Assembly: GCA_038373865.1 (NCBI GenBank)
Contig: JAXGGA010000087.1
Location: 176,501-240,500, forward strand
Reading direction: 5' to 3'
DNA length: 64,000 bases
From: Uloborus plumipes
Taxonomy: Eukaryota > Arthropoda > Arachnida > Araneae > Uloboridae
Part shown: piece by piece, positions 48,290-58,708 of the stretch
Layout of the letters: every line of letters begins with the position of its first letter
Numbering within the stretch: the stretch's first letter is position 1
Program-made: the position numbers and the translations under genes
Notes under the pieces: model-generated
Seen by the model: the letters and a program-made list of their open reading frames with translations, nothing else
What the model was told of the DNA's origin: nothing
Databases searched by the model: none

Positions 48290-49544
48290 AGAAATAACTT
48301 GGACACACATCGTACGGTATAACTTTGTTGCTAATGAAAATGTGACCAAACTTCAAAATAAATATGAATACATTATTTTGTCTAATATATTTAAACGTTT
48401 TCAAATTGGCTACCGTTAGTATTAATACAGAGCTTTAGACGTGTCACAAAATTTTCGGCTACGGGCAGCAAAGCAACTCACTCATCGATATTTTATCCCT
48501 TTCTTTCCCGAAGAATGGTTGTAGAGATGCCAAAGTTTTATCAGGTTTAGTATACACCCTTGTTTCCAAGATGATGGACCAAACAGAATAATACATTGGG
48601 TTTAAATCTGGGGAATACGGGGGGCCCATTCTTCAGTTCCAATGAAGTTTGGAAAATGTGTCTTGCATCAGTCTTGAGTGTCTTTTGTGAAAAATCCTGT
48701 TGGAAGGTCCATCTTTGGTTTTCAAAGAACTTTTGCGAACAAGGTAAGACAACATTATCCAAAATGAGTTTGCGGTTTGTTTACTGATTATTTTTTATTC
48801 CTTGATCAACAAAAACAAGTGGTGTTTCCCCACTAGCACATATCCCACCCCAAACCATTGCAGATAGGGGTAGTTGACGCCGCCAACAATTAAACAAGTT
48901 CCAGGTGCTTCTGCTGACCGCAAACTCTATCATTATGGCTATTTTGAGTTTGTTCAATTGAGAACAGTTTTTCATTTGTGAAGAGCAATGTTTTCCATCG
49001 ATCATATGCGGCCCGCTTAACAGTTCTTTCCTCTTTTGAAGTTTTGTGCGTTTGTTCTTTGCTGCTAGCTTTTAAGTCTCTTTCCTTTTGTAAGAGCGAA
49101 GACCAAGCTCAACAATTACCATCAAACGAGTGGTTCCTACACTGATTTTCACCCCTCCAGCAACCTTTCTCATTGAAATCCTAGGATTTCGTTAAACTCG
49201 CTTTTTGACCACTTTCTGGTCGCTAGATGTGTTAACTGTGCATTTTCTTCTTCTTCCTGACCTGTCACCATCATGTTTGAGTTTTTTTAACCTTTTAATT
49301 GTGCAGGAAATCGTGCATTTAGCCACTTTCAATCGTTAAACAATTTCACATTTTTTCGTTTCTTGCTTATGCAATTCAAGTATGGCAGATAGTTTGCGAA
49401 AAATAATGGTTATCCCAACTAACTCACTTACACCTATTTAGTAGCTTTCTAGGATCGATTCTCTATCACAATATCGTTAAAAATTCAGTGGTATTTACAG
49501 ATATTTGGTTTGAAACTTCGTCCAAGTTATTTCTTGTCACCCTG
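48290..49544 (-). mobile_element. Defective mariner-like element
   Basis: The terminal repeats CAGGGTGACAAGAAATAACT (left) and its inverse (right) are flanked by TA at 48288-48289 and 49545-49546. The length of 1255 bp is right for the superfamily. A broken transposase lies on the minus strand. Confidence 0.93.
48545..49405 (-). pseudogene. mariner-like transposase pseudogene
   Basis: Blocks in order on the minus strand: a helix-turn-helix region (KVAKCTISCTIKRLKKLK), a GRPR-like RSGRRRK, then FTNEKLFSIEQTQNSHNDR, VWGGICASGETPLVFVDQG, WTFQQD and PYSPDLNP. Several in-frame stops and frameshifts separate them. The first catalytic aspartate (normally FTDEK) is replaced by asparagine. The second (QQD) and third (SPDLN) remain, but the interval between them is shortened to about 28 residues, so a deletion is likely. 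It cannot be active. Placement in mariner/maT rather than Tc1 rests on the VWGGICASG and QQD-type motifs. Confidence 0.9.
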
Positions 49545-49546
49545 TA

Positions 49547-50971
49547 CATGGGGCAAAGTCATACTGACTATATGTAGCAAAAGTTCAGCACACGGACAGT
49601 GATGAATAAGTGGGAAAACCCTACAGGACAATCCCAGAAAGCCAGAGATTTTAAGAAACTAAAGAAAAGGCAGCGTTCATCAGAGAAGATGTTATGAAAA
49701 CACTTAAGCTAAGCCACAACTGCTAGTTTTAAGGACAAGTACATATTTGTGGACGGCATGAATGACTCCAATTGAAGTTAAATTTCTGTATTTCTATTCA
49801 AAAGCATTTCTTTAAATTAATTTTAATTTTTCATAAGTTCAAAATTATTTTGAATTTTGACAAATCATAGACGTTTACTTTTATAGAAAAACTTTCAGCC
49901 CCCATTTATTGTTTTTTCATGTGCCCGGCCAATGCTAGTTCAAAGAAAACATCGACCTATCGAAAGTCTTAACCATCGGCCCAAGCTCCCCCCCCCCCCT
50001 GTACTTATGGATTAAACAAAAAAGAAATCGTTTTATGAGAATAAATTGATGATATGTAAAGTTTAAAAACCTATTTACTACCATGAAGTCAGCATCGGAC
50101 TGCTTGTTTCGTGCCTTATTTATTGGAATACTCCTTGTAATAAATTTCCTTGCAGAAAGCGCGGTGGTTTTCTTACCTGAAGTATCTTGTTCGGAAATGC
50201 CCAAAGTATCTTACGAGTCTCATAATTGAAGAGAACTTACCTCGCGTCCCGTTGCACAACCCTCGACTCAAGGCAGAAAATATTTCTACCAACTCGGAAA
50301 AAACCTTTGAAATGTCAGAGACAAGCAAAGCGAACGGACCCAATTTTTATCAGACTGCGATCGAAGCACAATGTACTTTTTCGTCAACCAATGTGAAAAA
50401 ACGATCGATACGAAACGATTGCAAATTTATCAGCTAATTGGTACAAAGCACAAACTTTTAGTACGCAATTAATTATCAACTATTTCTATCTCGTATCCTC
50501 CAAAACTAACCTACAATTATGATTCAAGAACTGTTTTGAATGAGTTGGATTAAAAACATGCAAGGTAATAACACTTTTCATTAAATTAAAGTCATTCAGT
50601 TGTTGAAATGGCAACTACTAAATTCGTCAACCAATAAAAAGGAAGCCTAAAACTGAGCACAGTTTTTATGCTTCAGCTTCTTTTTTTCTTAGGCTGCCAA
50701 ACTTACATTAACATCGTTTTTTAAATTACCAGCAAAATAATTACATATTCAGAAACATCTGGTCATAGTTTCAGTAGAGGGAAAATAAAAATAAAATTGC
50801 ATGCATAATCAAGTTTAGTTTTAAAGCTGGTTTCTTAACATACACGCGCACTTTTTCATCAAGTCCAAAATGTTTATTGAATTCGCTTCGAGAGGTATAG
50901 GCTACTTAATGATGCATGAAAATAGAGTTCATGTCTTTAAAGTAAAGGGGGAAAATTGAAAGACTACTCAC
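49547..50971. other. Presumed intron 3' of the homeobox exon
   Basis: This is downstream of the exon on the minus strand. A C-run lies near 49990. The frame at 50150-50437 matches no known domain, and no VWFQN-coding exon was found here. Confidence 0.5.
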
Positions 50972-51017
50972 CTGCACCCTAGCTTCAGTTAGATCAACTC
51001 TCATGGCCAGTTCTTCT
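50972..51017 (-). CDS. Arx/al: Internal exon of a PRD-class homeobox gene, Arx/aristaless type
   Basis: Read on the minus strand, a pyrimidine-rich tract ending ctttcag is followed by 46 nt and then a consensus donor CAG/gtgagt. The exon holds one nucleotide that completes a split codon, then 15 codons: EELAMRVDLTEARVQ. These are homeodomain positions 32-46, covering helix 2 and the start of helix 3 of paired-class homeodomains, which are sequence-specific nuclear DNA-binding factors. The 3' boundary falls at position 46/47, the well-known PRD-class intron site. From memory, human ARX exon 3 is also 46 nt with the same phases and differs at one residue (L for V); Drosophila aristaless differs at about four. 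The next exon should begin VWFQNRRAK, but I could not find it downstream (lower coordinates), nor the THYPD-coding part upstream, so the introns on both sides run far. Splice sites and frame are intact. Other PRD-class genes could share this intron pattern, so the subfamily is an inference. Confidence 0.9.
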
Positions 51018-51305
51018 CTGAAAGGAAGAAAGAAATATCATAGGAATTCGTCCCAGACAAGAAATCACACTTACCAGTCACTTCAAACTCAATCGGAAAT
51101 AAATTGACACACAATAACAGGTTAGGAATCAAATTCTTTTGATAGTAGCTCATGTCACAGTTCATTTGATAGATACAAAAATACGTTAAATATGTGTTGA
51201 AACTTACTTGACTCTGGTATTTTGTTAATCCTTTTTTAATTGCGCTTTCACAATCCGAATCTCTTGCAAATTCATCAAGAAGACACTCGCGTATACACAC
51301 TCTAA

Positions 51306-51765
51306 CCGCCTTATTCACCGTTAACCAAGCGTGGTTAAACCGGCCCTTAACCCGGAGTTACCGCCTACTTCGTATTCACCGTCAACTTTAACTACGCGCT
51401 GACAGGTTTCACACTTGGTTGGGAAACTTAACCAAGCTCTAGGAGCAAAGTTAATTCCCAACCAAGCGTGGTTGCATAACATAACGTGTGGTTTGTTCTC
51501 TGAGCATGCGCAATACATGCAAACGCGAATGCAAACGATTGGGGATTTAAAAACAACACATTAATCACGTGATCAACATTTACCAATAAGATGGCCGCGT
51601 ACATAACCACCTGAAGTTAAGTTGAGTAACGACGTGGTAGAGGAACTCCCCGTCATTTTTCGCCGGTGAATACCAACTTTTTAACCACGTGGTTAAAATC
51701 TTAACTCCGGGTTAACGAACCTCGTGATTTGAGGACCGTGGTTAGATTAACGGTGAATAAGGCGG
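51306..51765. mobile_element. Harbinger-type MITE, TAA target duplication
   Basis: A 19-bp perfect terminal repeat CCGCCTTATTCACCGTTAA is flanked by TAA (51303-51305 and 51766-51768), the TWA target of PIF/Harbinger elements. The interior is rich in small palindromes (aaccaagcgtggtt, aaccacgtggtt). It lies about 290 bp upstream of the homeobox exon, inside the presumed intron. Confidence 0.85.
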
Positions 51766-52312
51766 TAAGTGGTTCGCTGACGAGAAGATCATTATTTTAA
51801 AAGTTAACTCATTGTTATTTAGATAACTGCATCTCATTTTTGTAAAACAAAAAAATGGAATCGTCCTCCCCCGCCAACCTCCTAAGCGCCTGACTGCAAT
51901 GTTTGTGCAGCATTTTATTAAAAAAAAAGAGCCTGGAACTAGCAATACTAAGTAGACTCCCCTTATTAAATGGAAAACGTTCTTTAAATGAAATTATGGG
52001 GAAAACTTTTGACACAATTAAGTGAAGCTAAGCTTAGAGAAGGCCTTTTTATTTGCTTCTGAAGTCCTACCAATCCATGGGGTGTCGAATGTCACTCAAA
52101 GTTCTCTTTCAGAAAATGATGGGCGACTGCTGTTTGTTTCTAAAGAAAGAAGATTTAACGCCACATAAAAAATGAAAGTGACGTCATTTCATCGTATTTA
52201 TTTAATGCCTAGTGGTTTAATCTTCTATTTCGTTTAAAATAAGTGAATAATCACAATTACAATAGCATTCCGTGATAAATGAATCAAACTTTTAATAAAA
52301 AAGTGTGTTTAA

Positions 52313-52818
52313 CCCATTTATGCCCAGTTGCCTAAAACGGGACACTTGTTAGTTACTGCATACCTAATCCTGTAATGAGTACATCGTTTCACTAAAGCTG
52401 TTTTTCACAAGTTAAATAGTCCTTCTTGAGAAAACCAGTTAGAACCACTATTTGGATATCAGAGTTTATTTACTGACAGCTATTTTCAGACAAATCAGTC
52501 AAGCAACAGCATGGGTAGCCACAGAAAGTAAGTTTTTTTTGCGAACTTATTTTTCATAAAATTAAACTATTTCAAAATGATTTGACTAAAATTGATCTCA
52601 GATGCCTTCTGTAATGTTACTTTGCAGAAGTAAAGTCAAGTAAGGTCGTATTTTGCTAAAATATCTGCAAAATATCCCATAAACAGGACGTTAAATAACT
52701 TAATAAATGTGGCAACGGCAAACTATTTTACGCCCAAAATGTATGTAAACCATTCCAAGTAAGTTTTAAGCAGATAAAAATTGAGAAAAATTGTTAAAAA
52801 AACTGAGGCATAAATGGG
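52313..52818. mobile_element. TTAA-flanked MITE (piggyBac-like ends)
   Basis: The ends CCCATTTATGCC and GGCATAAATGGG are flanked by TTAA at 52309-52312 and 52819-52822. A 506-bp body without a coding region fits a non-autonomous element. CCC-initial termini at TTAA are typical of piggyBac. Confidence 0.85.
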
Positions 52819-53934
52819 TTAAAATGCTTTTCCAGTTTCTTTCAATACTGATAAGATAGTCAGTACAAAAAAATTGTATGTGCTTTAATACTTAATGATT
52901 TTTAAACTCTGCTCTGCAAATGAGTTACATACAGCTAATTCCATTTTTGTTTGGAAAGAAAAGTAAATTTTTGTCAACTTGTGTTATTTTTAGTTCAAAA
53001 AGAAACAAATAGTGGGCCATTCCACACACATTTTGTTCCAGATCTACTTCGCCTCAACTCTAATATTTAAAAAAATGTAATAAAAACAAAGATTTTTTGC
53101 CTAAGAAACCAAACGGGCTCGTGTAATTTGTTCGGCAAAAAATGCTGTTTATTCAAGTTTTCAAGTAAAATCGTGAGGGAAAATGTCTGTTTATTCTTAT
53201 CTGTGCATTTGCTTACTTTTTTTTAAAATGTCCTATTTCAGCAATGAATATTGTTCTTTTAGCCGAGTGAAATTTTTCGTGAAATGACTAAGAGCAGTGC
53301 TCCTCAACCTTTTTTACTCTACGGCACACTTGCGAGTGTGCTCGATCCTCGCGGCACACTGAATTAAATTTCATAACGTCCATATGGGCAATGTTTTCAT
53401 CACTGACTAATAAAAACTCTTTTCTACATAGATAGAACAAACAATATAACTAATGAAGAGCATTTAACATTATTAAATATTTTGGTTGCTTTATACAAAT
53501 TTCAAAGACAGAAACTGAATTGAAGTTTATTATAAATTTCAGTATTTATTTCGGTGATTTCCTTGAGGAACAGGGGCGATTTTTTGTACAAATCTTTATT
53601 TCGGGAAAAGCTCCATGAAATTTTCAAAAATTAGGCGTTAGATGTGATTTCTTGTTGTTCTTAACACGTGTCATTGTTGACCTTCCGGAAAGCGCGTGAC
53701 ATGCTGATACACGACAGCGCGTGCTGGGTCAGAATGACCCATATTACATTTCGAGAGCATTTAAACAATATTTAATGAATAATTTAGTAGTAAATCATGA
53801 TTTTGAAAAATGTTAATCAAGCATCTTAAAAGAAAATCCACGGTCAAGGGGTCGACTTTGAATGCAGCTACACTGGACCTGGTCCATTTCTTTCAAACAG
53901 AAGTAATCTGCAAATGTTTTTCCTTGCGCTTGGG

Positions 53935-54211
53935 TCGCAAACCTCGTCTAGTGGTCAGCGACGTCTGACCGTGATGTGGTTCGAGTCCCGGCTGGGGCAC
54001 TTTCTCCTGTCATTGTCCTTTCAGTGTGTGTGAAAGTGAGTTATGAATGGATGCCTACCCTATGAACGGGTCCTTATGGCATGTGTGTTGAGCTTAAATC
54101 GGCCTTCCATCTAAATGGTGCTCTTAAAAACGGTATCTTTCCTGCCTTAAATCGAGCAATTTCATCTACTCGGGCTCGGATACCCGAGTGCTATTAGAAA
54201 CAACAACAACA
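53935..54211 (+). mobile_element. tRNA-derived SINE
   Basis: The head has RNA polymerase III promoter boxes: an A box tagtggtcagcg at 53949-53960 and a canonical B box GGTTCGAGTCC at 53978-53988. A tRNA-unrelated body follows, with a tail ending in aacaacaacaac. A diverged relative lies at 16675-16890. I found no clear target-site duplication. It is inserted in the hAT at 53295-56360, so it is younger than that element. Confidence 0.82.
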
Positions 54212-55639
54212 GACCCAGCGCGCTCTCGAATGTTCAGAATACCACGTCACAAAAAATTGCCAAAAATAATAGCAGGGCATGAATAGCGTCATTATATATT
54301 CTTGGATACTATTTTTAACTAATAGACAATATTCGTGCAAAAGCAGTTCACTGAATTTCAAGGAACGATAGCTCCTTTAGCATATAACATTTTCTGACTC
54401 CTTCAATGAGAGCTCCCTTGACTAATGATTCAATCGCTATCTCAGTCATACTGTTCTATGCCTGTCGACTTGAGAAGTAGTGCTTAAACTTGTCTTGAAG
54501 TAGAACCAAAATGTTCCGACTCCACATTCAATGGCTCTTTTTCGGGAATTTTCAAATTTGAATCTGTTTACTTGCCCATATATATAAGCAACTTCCCACA
54601 TCGATCTTCCAGTCTTCAATTAAATTTTTTAGTACTCTCAAAAGTAACTAATGCGCGCTAGTTTCTTAGCTAGTAAATATCTTTTAACGGTTATATATCT
54701 TTTAACTGGCATGTTACACTTTGTTGTGAAACGTCAGAAACTTAAGAATCGCCCCACAACTTGTCAGAGTCTCGTGCTTTTTAAAAGGGAGCAATTCTCT
54801 ATCAAAAGATGTAGGGAGTGAGGACTACTCTTATCTCTTCAGAAAATACAATGAAAAGTCAAGTATTAAGCGGCTTTGATATTAAATGGACAGTTTTTAC
54901 GGCTTCAACTAAAACCGACTTCTGCTCATCTGACAGATTACACAGGCCAACAAAAAAAACCTTTTTGAAAACTTTTTTTAATTTTAATAGCTGATCTTGA
55001 TAGATTTTTATGTGCTGAATCCAAATCTGCTTGTAGTTTTTATGTATCACCCTTAGTTTCCAAGCAAAATGTATTTTATTATATAGTCTAATACCCATTT
55101 ACAGTATATAGGGAAATCAATGAAACACTGTAGAATCGTAAAAATGGTTTGTATTTACAGTAAAATACTTGGAATAGTAATTTTATGTGATGATACAAGG
55201 TTCACTTGTCAACTGGAATTGCTTTATATTTTCTTTCCCTTTTTTCCTTGAAGCTTCTTGTGTAGCTTTTCCTGCGATGAATAGCTTGCTGAACTTCCCG
55301 GTGAAGTGACCAACAGTAATCCCCCATCATGTTGTAGCATGTGTTTCAGCAGTGCTGCCAACATCATCTTTGTTCATTAGACCTATTTTTTCATGTTATC
55401 TTAACTATGAAAAAGCTGTTAAATTCTAAAAATGTTTCTTTATTTCATGAATGTAACTATAAAATGTGAATAAATGGTGGGTGATACAACTTTTTAAGCA
55501 TCATATTTGGATTCAGCAACCTAAACAACATAAGAATAAGGTATTTTCATTAAAAAAGTTTTTTCATCGTTGGCCTGTGTTATTAACCATGAGAACTTAT
55601 CTATGGAGAAAACTAATTTGAATTCTTGGGTATTGATTT

Positions 55640-55900
55640 TTCACATTCGTAATGAGTCTTTGCCATTATAAACACAGAAACTTATGTAGTTATGCCCCAG
55701 GGCGCCGTTGTGTTTTAGATATATTTATCTGTAACGCGAAATATTTCACCACTCGTTGCATGCTGAAGAAACTATCTGTAGAAAAGTAACAATCTTGAAG
55801 GCAGCCCTAACCAACAAATCTCAGAATGACGATCGTGCACTTCTGATATCTGTTGATTCATCAACTTGATGGGAAAAATTTTCTTTCATCCGGATTTTAT
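55640..55900 (-). pseudogene. hAT transposase fragment (ZBED5/SCAND3-like), broken
   Basis: On the minus strand, QVDESTDI is readable near 55845-55880, matching the first catalytic-aspartate region of ZBED5/SCAND3-type hAT transposases. Further along, with frame changes, SGEIFRVTDKYI and KHNGALGHNYISFCVYNGK follow the same family pattern (an EDIF-like block, then the C-TDGA region), but the TDGA motif is lost. Stops and shifts separate the blocks. No BED zinc finger or C-terminal dimerisation domain is recognisable, so this can only be a relic. Identification rests on motif order and position within hAT-like ends. Confidence 0.6.
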
Positions 55901-58348
55901 CAACCAACATTTTGACAGTGTCACTTGACACGGCATTAGTTCATATTCTGACTGTGCGTCGATCAACAGGTAATATTCTGACCACCATAGCACCGAGCCT
56001 ATTGTTCTACGGGTGCGTTTTTTGTTTTAGAACTTAATTTGAACAGCAACATTATAAGTGACATATGTCAACATTATCCTCATTAAAGAGGCAACTTTCC
56101 CTTCCCTGGCTTTGAGGAATTACTGTTTTTGCATATGATTGGGCGCATTTTTTGCCGATAGAATAGCACTGAATATATACCACCCCCCCCCTTGAAAATT
56201 TTAAAATGATGGGCTGTCTTGCACACAGTTTAAAACTTTGTACAGGTAAAATGCATCTGAAATCTTAATTTACTAAATTATGAAAATACCGCGACACACC
56301 ATGAAGTCGTCACGGTACATCAGTGTGCCTGTGCCGGGGCACACCGGTTGCGGAGCACTGACCTAGAGTAGCGCACACACACAAAATAGATCTACTGTCT
56401 AATCTTTTATCGTAAAACCTTCGTCGCATCTGCGCATGCCTGAGGTCTCTTTGGATTTCCTCAAAATAGGGGAGAAATTCGAAGTAACATTTAACAGGAA
56501 GTAAGAAGTGAAAGCACCGGCAAGTGCGTCTCCTTATCCTATCACCCCTTTTTCAAATGGAAGCGATCGTGACTGCCAGGCGCGCAATACGCAGACAGAC
56601 AGTAGGTACCATTTTCGGTTTCCAAAGCTTGTTTTTCACAAATCGTAAAAAGGACTCGCCACAGAAATCACGATTGCAAAAGCGCATTCTTGCAGCCGCA
56701 AAACAAGATCTTTTCAAAACTCGTAATCTGAAAAACGGATTCCGCACAAAAATCCCCACCGAAAATATGTCCTACTCAACATTGTGTTATTTTTCTTGAA
56801 TGCCTGTAATCTCTTTTTAAGAGCCGTTTTTTTTAAGAATCAGGCAGTCAAAAAACTCGACATTTTTGGATTTGCTGAAAATTTCAGAATATAGTCTTTA
56901 TTTAAAATTATTAAACACGTGTTTTTTTATTTTTGCGAAAAAAAATTTTTCTTTCCGTTTTGGGAGGTCAAAGTTGGACTTTGCTCTTTTTTTCAATAAA
57001 AACATACCAACTTAGATAGGCCAATACTTTTTGCTTTAGGAGTGAACCGTGGAACTGACAATTATTTTGTGTTCTACTATGTCCCCACTAACTGCAAGTA
57101 CATAAATATTTGTGGACGACTCTTGGCGCAAAGGTCAGAGGTCACTTAAAGTTGTACGAAAAATAGCTTTTTAATGCAACTTTGACCGACCAAATCTGCT
57201 TGTGGCAACAGAGTACCACTGTAGTACAAATATCAGTAAATACCCACTAAAGAGTAGTATCCAAAAACATAAAGATATGTGTGGTTGATATTTTGCACAT
57301 TTAAATATTTGACTCTGAAATTGTAGAAATCGCAAAATCACATGTCTTTGAGGGTCATTATCATCTTGCACCATGAGTGACCAGACATAAAACTAGCCGG
57401 AGTAGAAGCCTTTCTTGTCCCAGCAACGCAATCTGTTAACAAACCTATGGCTACTCTTTCAGTTTTTGCATAATTCGGCTCTAAACTTTGCAAAATGAGT
57501 TTTTCGGCGTTAGAGAAAAAAGGCCAATTACTTGTTTTAAAATATGTATTGCTATTATTTGTAGCACTATTACATCACAATTTCCTAACTAGCTGAAATA
57601 GCATCTAAAGATGGTTATACAGTTGAAACCAAATTGAAAATGAATTCCCGAAAATACTCAGTATACGTCAAAAACTACATTTTTGTATTTGTTCAGGCGA
57701 CGTTTTTTGTTACATCTCTTTATTCCATTCGGCATAGGAGACATGTCAGAAGCAATTGAGGCAGTTAAGTCTTGTAAATGTTTGAGGCTTTCATCTTTGT
57801 CTATATCCAACATTAAGGGATTTTTTGGCGGAAATTTTCTTCACCACCTTCATCGTCATTGCTTCCCTCTTTCTCCATGTATACTCAAAAATACAACACA
57901 GCATACCCCCTATTGGGAAATTCTCACTTGGAAATATATAACATGTTTTTGTACATGTTCCAAGATGCTGCTCTCAAAGCAGCAGATTTCATTTTCTTTT
58001 AAAAGTTCTTTTTTATGAGAAAGATGTTGGCATCATTTTGGCGCTCCCCAATATAGACCGTAATTGTAACGATGAAATGCACAAATATATATACTATCAT
58101 TTTCTTGTATATTCTTCCCAGATCTACTGCTAATCGAATCACGTTCACTGACTTGTGCGTCAATAATTTTGATTCCTTCTTTTTCTAACCATAAGAAGAG
58201 TACCTTCCGCCAAAAAATCCTTAAATGTTGGATATAGACAAAGATGAAAGCCTCAAACATTTACAAGACTTGACTGCCTCAATTGCACCTTGACATGTCT
58301 CTTATGCCGAACGGAATAAAGAGATGTAACAAAAAATGTCACCTGAAC

Positions 58349-58706
58349 AAATACAAAAATGTAGTTTTTGACGTATACTGAGTATTTTCGGGAATTCATT
58401 TTCAATTTGGTGTCAACTGTATAACCATCTTTAGATGAAGAAAATAAATACCTTTGTGCGATAGATGTAAAGTTTAAATCCAACGTTAAAAATGCACAAA
58501 TATACTGTATATTTGTGCATTTTTAACGTTGGATTTAAACTTTACATCTTTAGATGCTATTTCAGCCAGTTAGGAAATTGTGATGTAATAGTGCTACAAA
58601 TAATAGCAATACATATTTTAAAACAGGTAATTGGCCTCTTTTCTCTAACGCTGAAAAACACTCATTTTGCAAAGTTTAGATCCGAATTATGCAAAAACTG
58701 AAAGAG
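58349..58706. repeat. Tandem duplication unit U1 in the foldback right arm, interrupted
   Basis: U1 starts aaatacaaaaatgtag and ends aaagagTA. Its last bases (gcca) lie beyond the TA-element at 60497-60500. U2 (60501-60743) repeats the same sequence. The left arm at about 57470-57710 carries the sequence only once, so the duplication arose within this right arm. U1 contains a hairpin insertion that U2 lacks. Confidence 0.85.
58438..58544. mobile_element. Small hairpin element copy B, flanked by a 12-bp direct repeat
   Basis: The insertion splits the site CATCTTTAGATG, which is present at 58426-58437 and again at 58545-58556 but only once in the empty copies (U2 and the left arm). The body starts aagaaaataaatacctttgtg, slightly over 100 bp in all, and most of it folds into a hairpin around gtttaaatccaacgttaaa and its inverse. 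A homologous copy is at 44632-44769. Confidence 0.85.
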
Positions 58707-58708
58707 TA

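Larger units (their letters stand above)
53295..56360 (-). mobile_element. Decayed hAT element
   Basis: The left end reads CAGTGCTCCTCAACC and the right end is the inverse of CAGTGCTCCGCAACC, a charlie-like hAT terminus. The flanks actaagag (53287-53294) and acctagag (56361-56368) agree at 6 of 8 positions, as expected of an old 8-bp target duplication. A transposase relic lies on the minus strand near 55.7-55.9 kb, and a tRNA-derived SINE is inserted at about 53.94-54.21 kb. Confidence 0.75.

Noticed and set aside
53941..54010. Possible tRNA gene
   Set aside because: It has both promoter boxes, but I see no proper cloverleaf acceptor pairing, and it continues into a SINE body with a CAA tail.
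57171..57374. 67-residue frame conserved at 60817-61020
   Set aside because: The similarity comes from the inverted arms of the TTAA foldback; differences are scattered and do not favour silent changes on inspection.
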